From assembly GCA_037039685.1 (NCBI GenBank), contig JAWNGF010000006.1:3162001-3226000 (forward strand): a DNA stretch of 64,000 bases, given 5' to 3'. Under the pieces are notes generated by a model that was not told the DNA's origin, made no database searches, and was given only the letters and a program-made list of their open reading frames with translations. The translations under genes and the position numbers were made by a program. Source of the DNA: Ceratobasidium sp. AG-K (Eukaryota; Basidiomycota; Agaricomycetes; Cantharellales; Ceratobasidiaceae). Within the stretch, counting starts at the first letter, position 1, and each line of letters opens with the position of its first letter. Shown here piece after piece: positions 45,184 through 56,086 of the stretch.

Positions 45184-47181
45184 TCAGGCTCATCCAAAAA
45201 CCGGCAGCGCTCCAGCTCATCCACCGGAATATTTTCTACAAAGCTCGCAGTACGGTTACCGGGTCCGCCCACGTCCTCGCTCATGACCACACGTCGGTTC
45301 CCAGCGTAGTTTGGCCACACAGGAGAGTAAGGCTGCTTGAACTTGGAGGGGTTGCTTGAGCGGGTGAATGAGTTCCAGTATTGAATGATTTCTTTGGCTA
45401 CTGGAGCCTGTGTGATGTTGAATGGTGTGAAGAAGGGAGTAGTTCCGCTATAACACGAGTTTCATTAGTTTCGATCACATGCATTTTGTTAGTGACGACA
45501 CGCACGTTGCGCCGTTGAACAAGTAGTAGACGTCCGACGCATGCATGACACCCTGCCAGGGGTTCACGGCTAAGGTAACGGCGTTAGGGACATTGAACCT
45601 AAATTGATAACAAGAGGTTAGGAGGAGGGGAGTAAATGCCCGTCATAAAGACTCACCTAAATGCGTACGTATTTTTACGGCCTGATGCAAGGGTCGCGTT
45701 GGCCCAGTGTTGATCCCTTCGCGAAAGAACGGTACGTCAGCGATGGTACTTCAACTCGTACAGGTGCAACATACATGCACCCAAATATTGTGTCCTGCAT
45801 GATTGTCCACGCACGATCGTAATTATCCACAAACGGTGATCCGGAGACATTCGCGGCAGGATACAGTTGCAGAACCTTTTCCAATGTTGCGTTTGTCTGG
45901 AGTCAAATAGTTAGCCATCAATGGTCAATAAAACCGGCGGTCGCGTGATTTACCATATGGCGATATCGCCTCAGGATAGCGGCAACAATATCGGCATCCG
46001 TTTTAACGCTGCTCGGACTCCCAGCAAAGTTGCGACCATCGTTGGTCATGTGTCCCGCAATGATATCTATTCCAGGATGGAACTTTCTTTGCGCAATGAG
46101 GCGAGATGGGAGGTCGGGAAGGAAGCCGTCTGGTCCATCAATAGTTGGCGCAAGGAAATTGGTTCGTACGTTGTTGGCGGACTTGATTAGCGTAGAGAGT
46201 GGGGCAGCGCGTAGGCAGGCCATAGCTTCAGCGCCTGATGCGGGACACCCAGCGGCGGTCGTGACATTATCTGCCGCGTTAAACCTCAATGGTTAGAATA
46301 TATAGCGGCATATGTGGAACCAACTTACTGAAGATACCCTCTATTTCGCTGGGAAGGGGCAAATGGATTTATAGTCCAATAGACTGAGCAATCGCACGCT
46401 TAAATGGCACTGGTTTTTTGCCTCCCCATGCGGTAGCTTGAAGAACGACCGAGGCGCCACCTATTGTGACTTGGGCGTAAGTACAATTTCCCTTAGGAAT
46501 ATTGGGTGTCACCAACCTGCGGATTCACCAGCAATCGTGACGTCATCCGGGTCACCTCCAAACTCGCGAATATGCCGCTTGATCCATAACAGTGCGGCTC
46601 GTTGATCCAAGAGTCCAGCATTGGGCGTTCCGTCAGCCCGCACGGCAACGCCGTCCAAGAATCCAAACAAACTAAGTCGATAATTCTGTTAGGAACAGGT
46701 AAATGAAGAAATATCTTCAAAACGTCGAGGAGTTTACCATCGATACCGCTACAACGTTTTGATCTTGGGCCACCCAGTCGTACATCGGGAATTGAGGGGA
46801 GCTCTATAATCGATCTTCAGTTTTTTTTCGCCCAGTATGCTGCCCATCGACGACGTACCCCGAAGAAGAAGCCACCACCATGAATATACACGACAACTGG
46901 GAGCTTGGCCCCAGCCTTTGCTGAAGTAGGCTTCCAGATATTCAGGTTTAAGCATTCTAAGATACAAAATTAATGCCCATCATAATAGCAAAGAGCTTAT
47001 TCTCTTACCCTCGACGCCGACGCCTGCTACGGCAGGCTGTTGGACACACGTGGCCCCCCAAGATCTCGCATCAGTGACTGTCCTATCCGGGTTTACTCGC
47101 TCGTCCAGGTCTTTGGGGGCGCGAAAACGTAGATCTCCAACAGGTTGTTGCACATAAGGAATGCCACCGAAAAATGTGACG
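45184..47181 (-). pseudogene. Type-B carboxylesterase, one stop codon and no 5' end
   Basis: From an acceptor at 47182 the reading runs FFGGIPYVQQPVGDLRFRAP, then CLNLNIWKP, VVVYIHGGGFFFG (oxyanion hole), YRLSLFGFLDG, DVTIAGESAG (nucleophile Ser), AAGCPASGAEAMACLRAA, TIDGPDGFLPDLPS, GHMTNDGRNF, GVMHASDVYYLFNG (catalytic His) and ends ERCRFLDEPE-stop. This is the type-B carboxylesterase/lipase order, and about ten GT-AG introns are recognisable. Two problems: an in-frame TAA after IAQSIGL (about 46374-46376), and no start codon or signal peptide exon upstream of 47181. Everything else, including the catalytic Ser and His, is kept, so the loss looks recent. A sequencing error at the TAA cannot be excluded. 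Confidence 0.75.
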
Positions 47182-47507
47182 CTGGAATTAGCCTAGTACA
47201 TGTATGGACCCGGGTGCCTTTATAGGCTCCGGTCCCCCGTTTCTTGCCTCCTGTCTTCGATACTACCACTAAAAAAGACTGTGTGTTACGACTTGTTATA
47301 CAACCACGGCGACTACGTCGCCGTCCTGGGTCTATATACATTGTCCGAGTAGGTCGTAGACCTTACATTTTTTAACATCTTTAAAACACTCAGTGAGCAC
47401 CCTCACTAAATTTCTACATCACACAACCTTTGTGCAGCGGGTTGGCCTCCGTCTGCGCCAACCGTTTCTATTCTACATATCGATCGATCTACACATACCT
47501 TTACACG

Positions 47508-48332
47508 ATGAGCAGGACTCTATGGAATGGTCGTGCATACGACCCCGACCAACCTCCACCCCCGCCGAAGCTTCGCAAACGCAAGAATGCGAAGAAGAGC
47601 GGTCTGGAAACTGGTGAGTTAGCAGTGTCAAAGAAGTCGGGCGGGCCTACCTTTGGTTCGCTCCCCCCGAGTGAAAAATTCCCGGATGTGTCTTCAGTCA
47701 TCGCAGGTACTGGAAGACTGCGCGGCTTCCTCCTCGTTGAAGGCTCGGACGTTCGCATGAAGATGGCGCCATCTATGTTCCGGGCGATGTACAAGCGTGC
47801 ACCACCTATCAAGAAACAAGATAAAGCACCTACCGCTTCGACGATGTCGAGCGATGCCCGCCAACAGACGGATGCCTCAGCTGATCAAGAGCGAGATGCG
47901 ACGTCCCAGGGTTCTGAGGCTGCCCAACGTGCGCTCGTGCTGAGGGGAGACTCTAATGCACTAGCCGCCGTCCGCGCGCCGGCTGCTTATACCAGTGCGC
48001 CTATCAGTCCTGTAGGAGACGTCGATGACGGTAGGAATCACTCACCAGATGATAGTAACGTGTACCACACTGCCCGTACTAGCCGTGTCCGAGAGGACAC
48101 AATGACAGATGACAGGAATATAATGTCGTTCGCTCAGTACATGATAGAAGAGGCTGTAAACGAATCACCTACCCATACTAGACGCTCTAAGCGTCGTAAG
48201 ACCCGAAGCCGTTCACCGGCGTTGAGTGAACCGAGCAGATCACCCGCTAAGTCGACTGAGAATGTCAATAGCTGGGAAGAGGAGGTATTGAGGGCTGAAC
48301 ACTCGCCTGAACGAGCAGAGGTAAATCGTTGA
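47508..48332 (+). CDS. Hypothetical basic, disordered protein (single exon)
   Basis: An uninterrupted frame of 274 residues starts MSRTLWNGRAYDPDQ. It has a Pro run followed by a basic stretch (KLRKRKNAKK), a mildly structured block (SVIAGTGRLRGFLLVEGSDV, KMAPSMFRAMYKRAPP), and a long Ser/Asp/Ala-rich region. A nuclear-localisation-like cluster (RRSKRRKTRSRS) is near the C-terminus. I do not recognise a family. The lack of introns is unusual in this window and would fit a retroelement gag-like or young gene, but no zinc knuckle or neighbouring polymerase is seen. Confidence 0.55.
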   Translation: MSRTLWNGRAYDPDQPPPPPKLRKRKNAKKSGLETGELAVSKKSGGPTFGSLPPSEKFPDVSSVIAGTGRLRGFLLVEGSDVRMKMAPSMFRAMYKRAPPIKKQDKAPTASTMSSDARQQTDASADQERDATSQGSEAAQRALVLRGDSNALAAVRAPAAYTSAPISPVGDVDDGRNHSPDDSNVYHTARTSRVREDTMTDDRNIMSFAQYMIEEAVNESPTHTRRSKRRKTRSRSPALSEPSRSPAKSTENVNSWEEEVLRAEHSPERAEVNR

Positions 48333-49662
48333 AAAGAGGAGCCTGGTGTAGACTGTTGATGAGTGCCGTGTGTTCTTGCGGGTCGAGGTGTGGCGATCGC
48401 GAGTGGGCTCGTTGGAAAGGGCGGCACACCATGGTCCAATTGACAAACTCCAACTCAAGCGGCGCAAGGTCGTTAAGGTTCCTGAGGGTCGAATAAACAC
48501 GGGTTTGGTATAGGAGAATAATTCGTTGAACCAGGACGCACAAGGCGATAGTCTGCTATCAGCAGTAATGGCAGGCTGTTCGATGGCGTGAAGTCAGTGT
48601 CGGTTAGCATCAGAGAGGGAGCATGGCAGTCCATGAAGCAATGAGCCACACCAGGAGAAGAGCACGCTATCCGAGTCGAGCTAGGACCCGTCCTCAAACT
48701 GCGCCTCACTTGTTTCTTGATGACGCAAGGTGGGTTCAGGCAGACGGGAAGGAGCAGAAGTAATAGTTTTTTTCCAGAGAGGGTTCCGGGTGTAAGCTGC
48801 CGTATAGTTTTGCACAGGTTATAGTGTTTGGGGCGCTCGCCAGACCCGCCCCTCAAACATAAACTCTTGAACAAAGGATTGATTACCGAATTAGCGTAGC
48901 ATGCATACAGTCCCCCAGCCCCCCTACCTGAGCTGATTTAGTTAGAAAATCTTTGCCTGGAGGGACTTTGGTAGCACTGCGACGTTGTGTAACCAGATTT
49001 CTCTGATGATTGGGGGTGATCAGCACCAGCACTCCGATGATCAATTGCTGCCCACATAAGCATGGCCACCTGACTTGGGCTTGTGTTGTCCTGTGAACCC
49101 TCGTCAGCGTAGCTGTTGTCGATCATTGACGACTCAAGCCAAGTCGACTGATTCGATCCTACTAATGAAATCGCGTCTCGAATACCTTGGTAAGCTGATG
49201 CGTCTCGACCGTCCCTACTGTCGGCCAACCACGCTGGTCGAGGTCGACGAGGATTAAAAAAGCCAATCAACAAGATTCCGTTAACTACCGCTCATTTGCG
49301 CGTCGACTGATGTTAGCCAAACACTCACAGCGGCAGCCCAGCTTATGATGCTAGGGAAATGCGTCGTAACACTACAGGGAAACGGAATGGAGACACCCCG
49401 TGTCAGAAGTGCCAGGTCTATGCACTCCAGCTGTGTGTTTTGGCTATGTAAACAAGATTACACTATATTTGTACTTTTGTAGTTATTAGTGCTTAATTTC
49501 AGCACCCTGCACGACTATTAAATTTGGTGGCAAGTGCATGCAGCTTCGGTTGAATTGTCTCACCCTTCTCCCAAACCCGAGCCAGATATAAATCGTGAAT
49601 TTCACTAGCAGAAACAGGTGTAAGCCTACGTATACACAACGCTGGTCTTGAAAAACGCACTC
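48333..49662. other. Intergenic, nothing recognised
   Basis: No supported gene. Minus-strand frames at 48134-48874 are without motifs and partly overlap the 3' end of the hypothetical gene. Confidence 0.4.
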
Positions 49663-49755
49663 CTACTCAGCGCAAACTGCAGTGCTAATTGAGGCTCGTA
49701 AGGGCTCGTTTACGCAAACGAGCCCTTACTCGCACGTGCGGTTTTCGCTGAGTAG
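49663..49755. repeat. Long imperfect hairpin (inverted repeat)
   Basis: Outer arms CTACTCAGCG (49663-49672) and CGCTGAGTAG (49746-49755) are perfect complements. Inner arms GTAAGGGCTCGTTT (49698-49711) and AAACGAGCCCTTAC (49716-49729) are perfect 14-bp complements around a 4-nt loop ACGC. The parts between are partly complementary. The unit could fold as a cruciform or RNA hairpin, or be a small MITE-like relic. It sits 234 bp before the P450 start. Confidence 0.8.
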
Positions 49756-49988
49756 ACTACGAAGTCCACAAAATTTCAATCCTGGAAACGTAGCCACCCA
49801 AGCGCCGGCGCACGTCGATCACTTAGGTAATCCGAGAAATGAATGCAGAGAAGCACTTCCAGACAATCACAGCGTTCTGAATGACGTACGAACATGTGGC
49901 TGACGGCTCGTGATGGCCGAGCCTGTCCCGAGCTATCCAAAAGCCACCATCACACCTCGCACGTCGCCAACTTGCTAAACGGAAAAAA

Positions 49989-52097
49989 ATGACTAATAAA
50001 TCCGCATTCGGGACCGACTTGGTTTCAACGTACACCGTGGTTACTAGCACTGTCCTGCTCGGTGTCTTGGTTCTTATCTGGCAACGACAAAGATTGAAAC
50101 CCTCGAGTGTGCCGCTCCCGCCCTCCCTAAAAGCCGAATGGCTAATTGGGCATCTAAGGTCTATGCCAGCCGGGAGTGACCATACGTTCTACGCGAAACT
50201 TGGCCAAGAGTTGAATAGTCAGTAGATCTTATGCGAGCGTGGTATATGCATTGCTAAGATAATTATACTCTGCAGGCGATATTATCTCCTTTACGATACT
50301 AGGAGAAACCACAGTCATTCTAAACTCTTCTGCCGCCGCAACCGACTTGTTAGAGAAGCGATCGGCAATATATTCTGATCGACCTAGCCTAATTTTTATC
50401 ACTGACGAGTGGCTGTGAGTACTTGGACAGCGTTCACCTGGTATGATCTAACTAAGAGGTTCCTTAGGGTCGACTGGAGGAAAGCAGTTAGCATGTGTCC
50501 ATCGGGACCACGGCATCGAATGTACCGGAAGATGATGCATAAGTTTGTATCCAAATCGGCAGCAACCGTATACCACCCATATCAAGAAGCTGAGATATAT
50601 GGATTTTTGAAACGCATATTGGTATCCGCTGAGCATGTAGAGGATGAATTTCGACAGTAAGTTATACCCATTGCTTTGTGCGGTGGCATTCCGTACTCAA
50701 AAAGGCCCTCCCAGAGCGGCTGGCGCAATTATCATGCGCGCCACATACGGTTACCGCGTGCAGCGCGCAAATGATCCATTTGTAATACTCGCCGCGACTA
50801 CAAACGCAAACCTGATGCGAGCTATCATGTCCTCCAGTATATCTTCGAGTTCGCTTTCATTTCCAGAAAAGTGCTGAAAGCACACCCTTTTTTAGATCAT
50901 TTGGTAAACGTTATTCCTACATTGAAATATGTTCCACTGTGGTTCCCAGGCGCACAATGGAAGAGGAACGCATTGGAGTGGCGAAACCAGAAGGATGTTA
51001 TGGTAGAGGAAACATTCAGTTGGACCAAACGCATGCTGGTGTGTGACGCGCCTTTTGGGTCCTGCCGAAGTGAATCACTGAGTCTGAACAACCTAGAATG
51101 AAGGAAATTCCGAGCCATCGATTGTTAGAACTCTACTTGAAGACATACCCGAGAGTGGGATGAGCGCTGAGGACGCGGAGGACCACATCAAGCATATAGC
51201 TGGAACCATGTTCCCAGGTAGGTCAGGCCATGCCACACTGTGAAAGGAGACTTTTTAGCGGCTTATTTTCTTTAGCCGGGTCAGAAACGGTTAGTGCCTA
51301 TCACGGCCAAACACTTGCCAAAACTGAAATTCTGCAGACCGTCGCCTCGTTTATGATATTTGTACTCGCTATGACTTTGTTCCCCGAAGCCCAGTACAAG
51401 GGACAGGAAGAAATCGACAGTGTGATAGGTTCGGAACGATTGCCAACGATGAACGACCAGGAATCATTGCCTTATGTGAATGCTCTCGTTCAAGAGGTCA
51501 TTAGATGGCAGCCAGTGACACCGTTAGGTAAGTTAAAGTAGTTTGGAGAGCTAGTGGCGAACGGCCGCCCACAGTTACAATACAGGTGTTCCCCATCGAT
51601 CTACTCAGGACGACATTTATAAAGGATTCCTCATTCCCAAGGGCTCGACTGTGTGAGTTGCCGCTCAACTATGAGATGTGCGTTACTAATCTAGTTCATA
51701 CCATTCATGCGGTTAGCATAGGGAACATCTGGCGAGTATAATAGCATACTATGAGCAAACTAGCTCACTGTCACCGTACACGCATAGGGCTATTACCCGC
51801 GACCCCGAAGTCTACCCCGATCCTGAGTCTTTTAACCCCGACCGATTTTTTAAGACTCGGACCCCTGCCGCTCCAGGTTTCGGATGGGGCCGTAGGTAAT
51901 TACATTCATGTTTTGCCAACAAGAGCTTCCTTCTGATTGGATCTAATAGGATATGTCCCGGGCAATATATTGCGGAAGGATCCCTCTTCATCGCGGTTGC
52001 GTCAATGCTAGCGGCTTTCAAAATCACCAAAGCACGTGACGAAACGGGAAACGAGATTACTCCGACCACAAAGGCAAAAGAGAACTCGCTGGTGTAG
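49989..52097 (+). CDS. Cytochrome P450 monooxygenase
   Basis: About twelve exons give an apparently complete P450. The N-terminal anchor is TVVTSTVLLGVLVLIWQ, followed by a Pro-rich hinge (VPLPPSLKAEW). The C-helix region has MYRKMMHKFVS. The I-helix motif AGSETT is formed across an intron. The K-helix ExxR is in VQEVIRWQP, the PERF-like segment is PDPESFNPDRFF, and the heme motif is FGWGRRICPGQ, split by an intron, with the Cys ligand present. The order and spacing match basidiomycete microsomal P450s of the O-methylsterigmatocystin-oxidoreductase-like group; the substrate is unknown. The intron 51732-51787 must use a GC donor (GCGAGT) to join TGG and the AITRDPEVYPDP block. The intron ending before KVLKAHPFL has a weak donor (GTCCTC), the least certain junction. 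Confidence 0.85.
51732..51787 (+). other. GC-AG intron of the P450 gene
   Basis: The exon ends ATCTG and the intron begins GCGAGT and ends CATAG. Only this choice joins W-A-I-T-R-D-P in frame. The nearest GT (51736) would shift the frame and destroy the conserved RDP segment. Confidence 0.7.
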
Positions 52098-52349
52098 TAT
52101 GCATATGTCGCCATATCAAGGCTTACAGGCGCTGAAAACCCGTAATCTAGCCACCCAGCACCTTTTCAATGCGAAATTAAACCCCGCTCCGATCGTCAAG
52201 CTGCACTGATCTCAAACTTGACTGTATAAATTTTGAAGTGAATGCATCTCGACTGAAAGATTATCTATGTCAGGGAGCCCGGTGTCCGACTATGTAGGTC
52301 CCTAAGGCGCATATACTATGGCACCACATGTGGACGAACAATCCAGCTT

Positions 52350-52389
<40 letters not shown>

Positions 52390-52448
52390 AATTTATTGTT
52401 GTATCTATGCGAGATGCAGGGGTGCAGTATTGTAATATTCCTGGAGAT
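52098..52448. other. Short intergenic region with poly-A
   Basis: 3' flanks of two convergent genes. It contains the 36-A run described separately and nothing else recognised. Confidence 0.5.
52353..52388. repeat. Run of 36 A
   Basis: Positions 52353-52388 are all A on the plus strand, between the convergent P450 and LPMO-like genes. It may be a poly-A tail from a retroposed sequence or simple slippage; no element body is visible upstream. Confidence 0.9.
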
Positions 52449-53417
52449 TTATGGGACCGTGAAGTCGATGCAGTTTTGATACGTCTGCTTATCGGTCCTT
52501 GAATACCAATGGTACTGTATCACGCATTCGCCTGCAACAGTGCATCTTCCATTGAGTGCGGGGATAGTCACGTTGAAGTTTTCTAAAATACTATTAGCTA
52601 TTGCTACTCTACGAGAGCGAAATGGTTGAGGACAAACCTTGGTCCTTAGGATACGGATAACCAGTAAAATAGGGATCCCACGCAATCAAAGGCGTACCGA
52701 TAGGGGTATTGGTCGCAGAGTCAATCTGTATCACATTACATGAGAATTTGGTTCGTAATGACTTGGGTGTGTGTGCTTACCACCGAGACGTTCTAACGAT
52801 GGTACTGTGAGCTGGATACAGAGGCTATTTGGAGAAGTCTACTCACTGCGTAGCCAACCGGATGGTGGTTGATGATATCTAGAACGATGTTCAGGACCTG
52901 ACCAGGGGTATACTTTTGCACTCGATCCGTGTTGTCGGCAAACTAATAACATCATTTTATTGAATTTAACGAAGGGCTGTGAGTATGCGAGACATTACCT
53001 TCTCTCCGCGACAAAAGAAGAGATTGCATGTCGCCTAAGTATGGCAGTTAGACCTGGGTATATGCGTGCCCTGTGTGACGGCTGCGTACCGGATTGTAGC
53101 TTGAGTCGATTTTGGCAATCTGGCTCTCAATTGGACCATTGCTAGCTATATCGATTGATTAGCAGCTGGTGGCCCAGAGAAACAATCTTGCCTCACATGT
53201 TCTGTTAACTACATCCGTTATAGCTTGTCCACAAGACTCGACCATGGTCTTGCCAACCTGTAGGAGCCGCCGCGTCAGCCTATTCGGACATTCAAGGGAA
53301 ACACAGGGGGAAGGAGCCACTAACCGTCCGCGTTGGAGGGGACTTGACATAACCGTGAGCGGATACCAAAGACGCAAAGGAAACCAAAGCGAGAACAGCG
53401 GAGAATACCTTCATCAT
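52449..53417 (-). CDS. Secreted LPMO-like / chitin-binding type-4-like protein
   Basis: Eight exons: 53417-53325, 53257-53197, 53145-53090, 53034-52999, 52942-52847, 52792-52781, 52725-52638 and 52582-52449, all GT-AG and in phase. The signal peptide (VFSAVLALVSFASLVSA) would be cut to expose His (HGYVKSPPTRT), the N-terminal copper-binding His of lytic polysaccharide monooxygenase folds. Later landmarks are MVESCGQAITDVV, CNLFFCRGEKF, YTPGQVLNIVLDIINHHPVGYA (candidate second copper His), ENFNVTIPALNGRC and YHWYSRTDKQTYQNCIDF. This order is typical of a large group of secreted basidiomycete proteins annotated as chitin-binding type-4. The predicted role is copper-dependent polysaccharide oxidation or binding. 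Exon 6 is only 12 nt and encodes N-V-S-V between GYA and the IDSATN block. Confidence 0.8.
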
Positions 53418-54246
53418 AGAGTTCAATAGACACACCTTGAAAGGAGATAGTGTCGTTTTATAGGCGGTCCGCTGGATGGGCTTTTGTCGGTAGAACCAAT
53501 CGTTGGGCGCTTTAGGAACTCATTTCTGCCGAACGCGATGTCGGTAAGGATATGGGACTGCTAAACTAGACCATGACAACGGACCGCTTCAACCCGTCCT
53601 CAAGCCAACGGTCCGGCCTGGGGAATGGCTACTCGCATCCATTGGTCGGTTACATGCGCTATGGACTCATGGAATCCCCGCGGTGCACTACCTTTAACGG
53701 TCTGACATGCTCGGGGATCTTTCTTACGGGGACCGGAGTACATGGTTGTCATCATTCATCAAACTCACGCACATCTATTTGCCTTCTAGCCTAGTAGGAG
53801 CGTGCGTCACGATCAGAGCCTTCACGCAACAGGAGCATCGGGCAGTCTTATATCGGATGATCACGAGGAATTATATGGGTCAGCGAAATAGAGAAATGGC
53901 GCTGAAGGATCGGGAGAACCATTTGTGCCAAGATAGACATTTGATACGAAGCCTAAGGAGGCACCACGTGACTTTCTGACTGCGACCCACCATGTTTCGC
54001 TACATTTTATCTCTCCGGCTGGACGAGGGTTGATAGATTGTGTAAGAGTAGTTCGGCAATCTAGGGGCCCAGTGCTGGTTAATAGATTATGCTTCAAGTA
54101 TCCAGGGCGTGGGTTCGATAATAAGTGGTATGAACGAAAACATCAAAAGCACAAAAAGCAAACAAAACGTACGAGATTCACTATAGTATACAAGATCCCA
54201 CTCCCACTCCCACACCGTTCTCGCCAACTCTATCCAAGCCCCACAC
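53418..54246. other. Intergenic with a tRNA-like fossil
   Basis: No protein gene is recognised. It includes the tRNA-like stretch listed separately and an E-box CACGTG near 53965. Confidence 0.45.
54055..54125 (+). other. tRNA-like remnant (A-box and half B-box)
   Basis: GGCCCAGTGCTGGTTAA resembles a tRNA D-arm/A-box, and GCGTGGGTTCGAT, about 35 nt later, resembles the T-arm/B-box of Leu- or Ser-type tRNAs. The T-stem cannot close because the 3' half (ATAATAAG) does not pair with GTGGG, and no acceptor stem is present. It is a decayed tRNA or tRNA-derived element rather than a working gene. Confidence 0.3.
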
Positions 54247-56086
54247 TCAGTCCTGAACAACCAAGCTATTCTCGCTCAACAATAAATCCGGAACCGATTC
54301 GTTCAGGCACTTTTCCAAATCAGTCATGAGCTGCGGGGCCTCGTCTCCCGTTCCGTCTACCAACAAGTGACAGCCCGCGATGGTGAGCTTGGGTACGACC
54401 CGGTTCGTGACCATTTCTCGTAATGCGCCCGCCGAGAGACTACAACCCTGGAGATCGAGCGCACGGAGGTTGGGACACAGATGCGTCGGCCCGGTTCCCG
54501 CCTCTGGCGCTCCAGCTGTGGATTGGCCCGAGGCGGTTGTTGAATCGCGCGCCATGCTAAGGAAAAACTCGTCCTCGATGTTCAAGCCTTGCCAGGTCAA
54601 CGTGCGTAGGTGTTGTAGACGGACGAGCATTCTCGGCAACTGGGCTGGATTCACGGATGTGTTAAAGTATAGGCTATCCACCTTGGACCGCGCGAACAGG
54701 TCCGTAAGCGCCTCCCCCACTTCTCCAGGGTCCCGAGTATACGCGGCAATTTTGACGTACAAGGGTTGTTTTTCGGGTGCGAGAAGTGGAAGTAACAAAC
54801 ATATGCCCTGTGGCTCGATGTGTTCCAGACCGAGGATCTCGAGATGGTCGAGCTTGACGGGAGCAAAGTTGAGACGTGTGCCGATCCGGATGGTCATTCG
54901 TCGGAGCCAGAGTGTGCGGAGGGCAGGACTGCTGGTCAGGATAGCGACGAATTGTTCGACGCTGGGGCACACTTTGTCTGTCAGACGTGAGAGGCGAAGA
55001 TCGACGAGGTTGCGGAATGCGGGACCACCCCAGGTGAGATGCGTGCCATCGAGGTCGAGGGAGCGAATGGGCTCGAAGAACGAGTCACGCTGTTCGCGGT
55101 GGAGAAGACCGGGTGGAATAGCATGTGGGCTGTCCCCGTGTTTCGGAGGGTACGGGACGGAGATGGCGAGTGTTCGCAAGGAGTGAGGCGAACCTTCATT
55201 GAGCCATCGTGCAAGGGCCGCATGAACCTCGTCCACCGTGTTTAATGCGAGGTCCAGCGAGTGGAAATGCGTCTCGTGGGAACGAAGGAGCGGGAGGATT
55301 CCCCAAGCGTCGATAATTTTGGCAGCGTTGCCGGTGGTATTGAGGGTCACGTAGAGTGGCACGCCTCGAGCGCGTTCTAACCATAATTTGGCGCGCGCAA
55401 ACGGCGTATCCGTTCGGGCTCCACTTTCGCCAAGGTCGATATGCGACCAAAGTACGCGAGTCCGAACGGCAAGTCGGCGCCAATGGACGTTGACACTGGA
55501 GATGACGGTGGCGAGGTCCGGGCGGCGTAGGGGATGTAAACGTGGCGGGGGTGTATTCGGGTCCCCTTCTTCGCGGAGCTTTTGGGCTAAAGCAGCTCGA
55601 TTTGCTCGGTCCGCCTCGACGGCAATCATAAAAATCTCGGTTAGGACCTCTGGTGGGAGGAGATTAACCGGGGTCAAAACGGACGACTTGTTTCGTAATC
55701 CTTTGAGCATCGTCCTTGCTTTCCACAGCCGGTGTTCATCCATAGCCAAGGACACCAACTCGGCGTTGATGTGAACGTATGTCTCCTCCAGCGAACATTC
55801 TTCCAAAAAAGAGGTGGAAGGACGAGCACAGTCGGCTTCGATTGCTGCACAAGCTGCCACATAGTTTTGGGTTGCCCGCGCTAGAGCCATTCGCGCCATG
55901 TTCCATCGTTCGAGGACTTGTGTGCGTTGTGGAGTCTCTGGCCCTTCGGTTGATTCGGACGCAGCGCTCGAAACTGCTGCTCGATAAGTTGAAGACAACG
56001 GCCGAGTATTGCCACCTCGTAACTGCTCTCAACGTAAATATCTAATATCCCGTAATTTACGCGAGATGGGATCTCACCTGTAGCAT
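54247..56086 (-). CDS. F-box/leucine-rich-repeat-like protein
   Basis: The large frame that ends at 54247 has no ATG near its 5' end. A 9-nt first exon (56086-56078, Met-Leu-Gln) and a 55-nt GT-AG intron (56077-56023) supply the start in frame, giving about 594 residues. After a helical N-terminal region (RWNMARMALARATQNYVAAC) comes an F-box core, LLPPEVLTEIFMIAV, then SSVNVHWRRLAVRTRVLWSHIDL. Repeated LRR-like strands follow (LRTLAISVPYP, IRSLDLDGTHLTW, LVDLRLSRL, LRTLWLRRMTI, LEILGLEHI, LRTLTWQGLNI, LRALDLQGCSL). F-box proteins recruit substrates to SCF ubiquitin ligases; this architecture is very common and expanded in Agaricomycetes. Confidence 0.85.

Noticed and set aside
54380..55186. 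268-codon plus-strand frame opposite the F-box gene
   Set aside because: It is an antisense shadow of a GC-rich coding exon. The minus strand has a clear F-box and LRR-like repeats.
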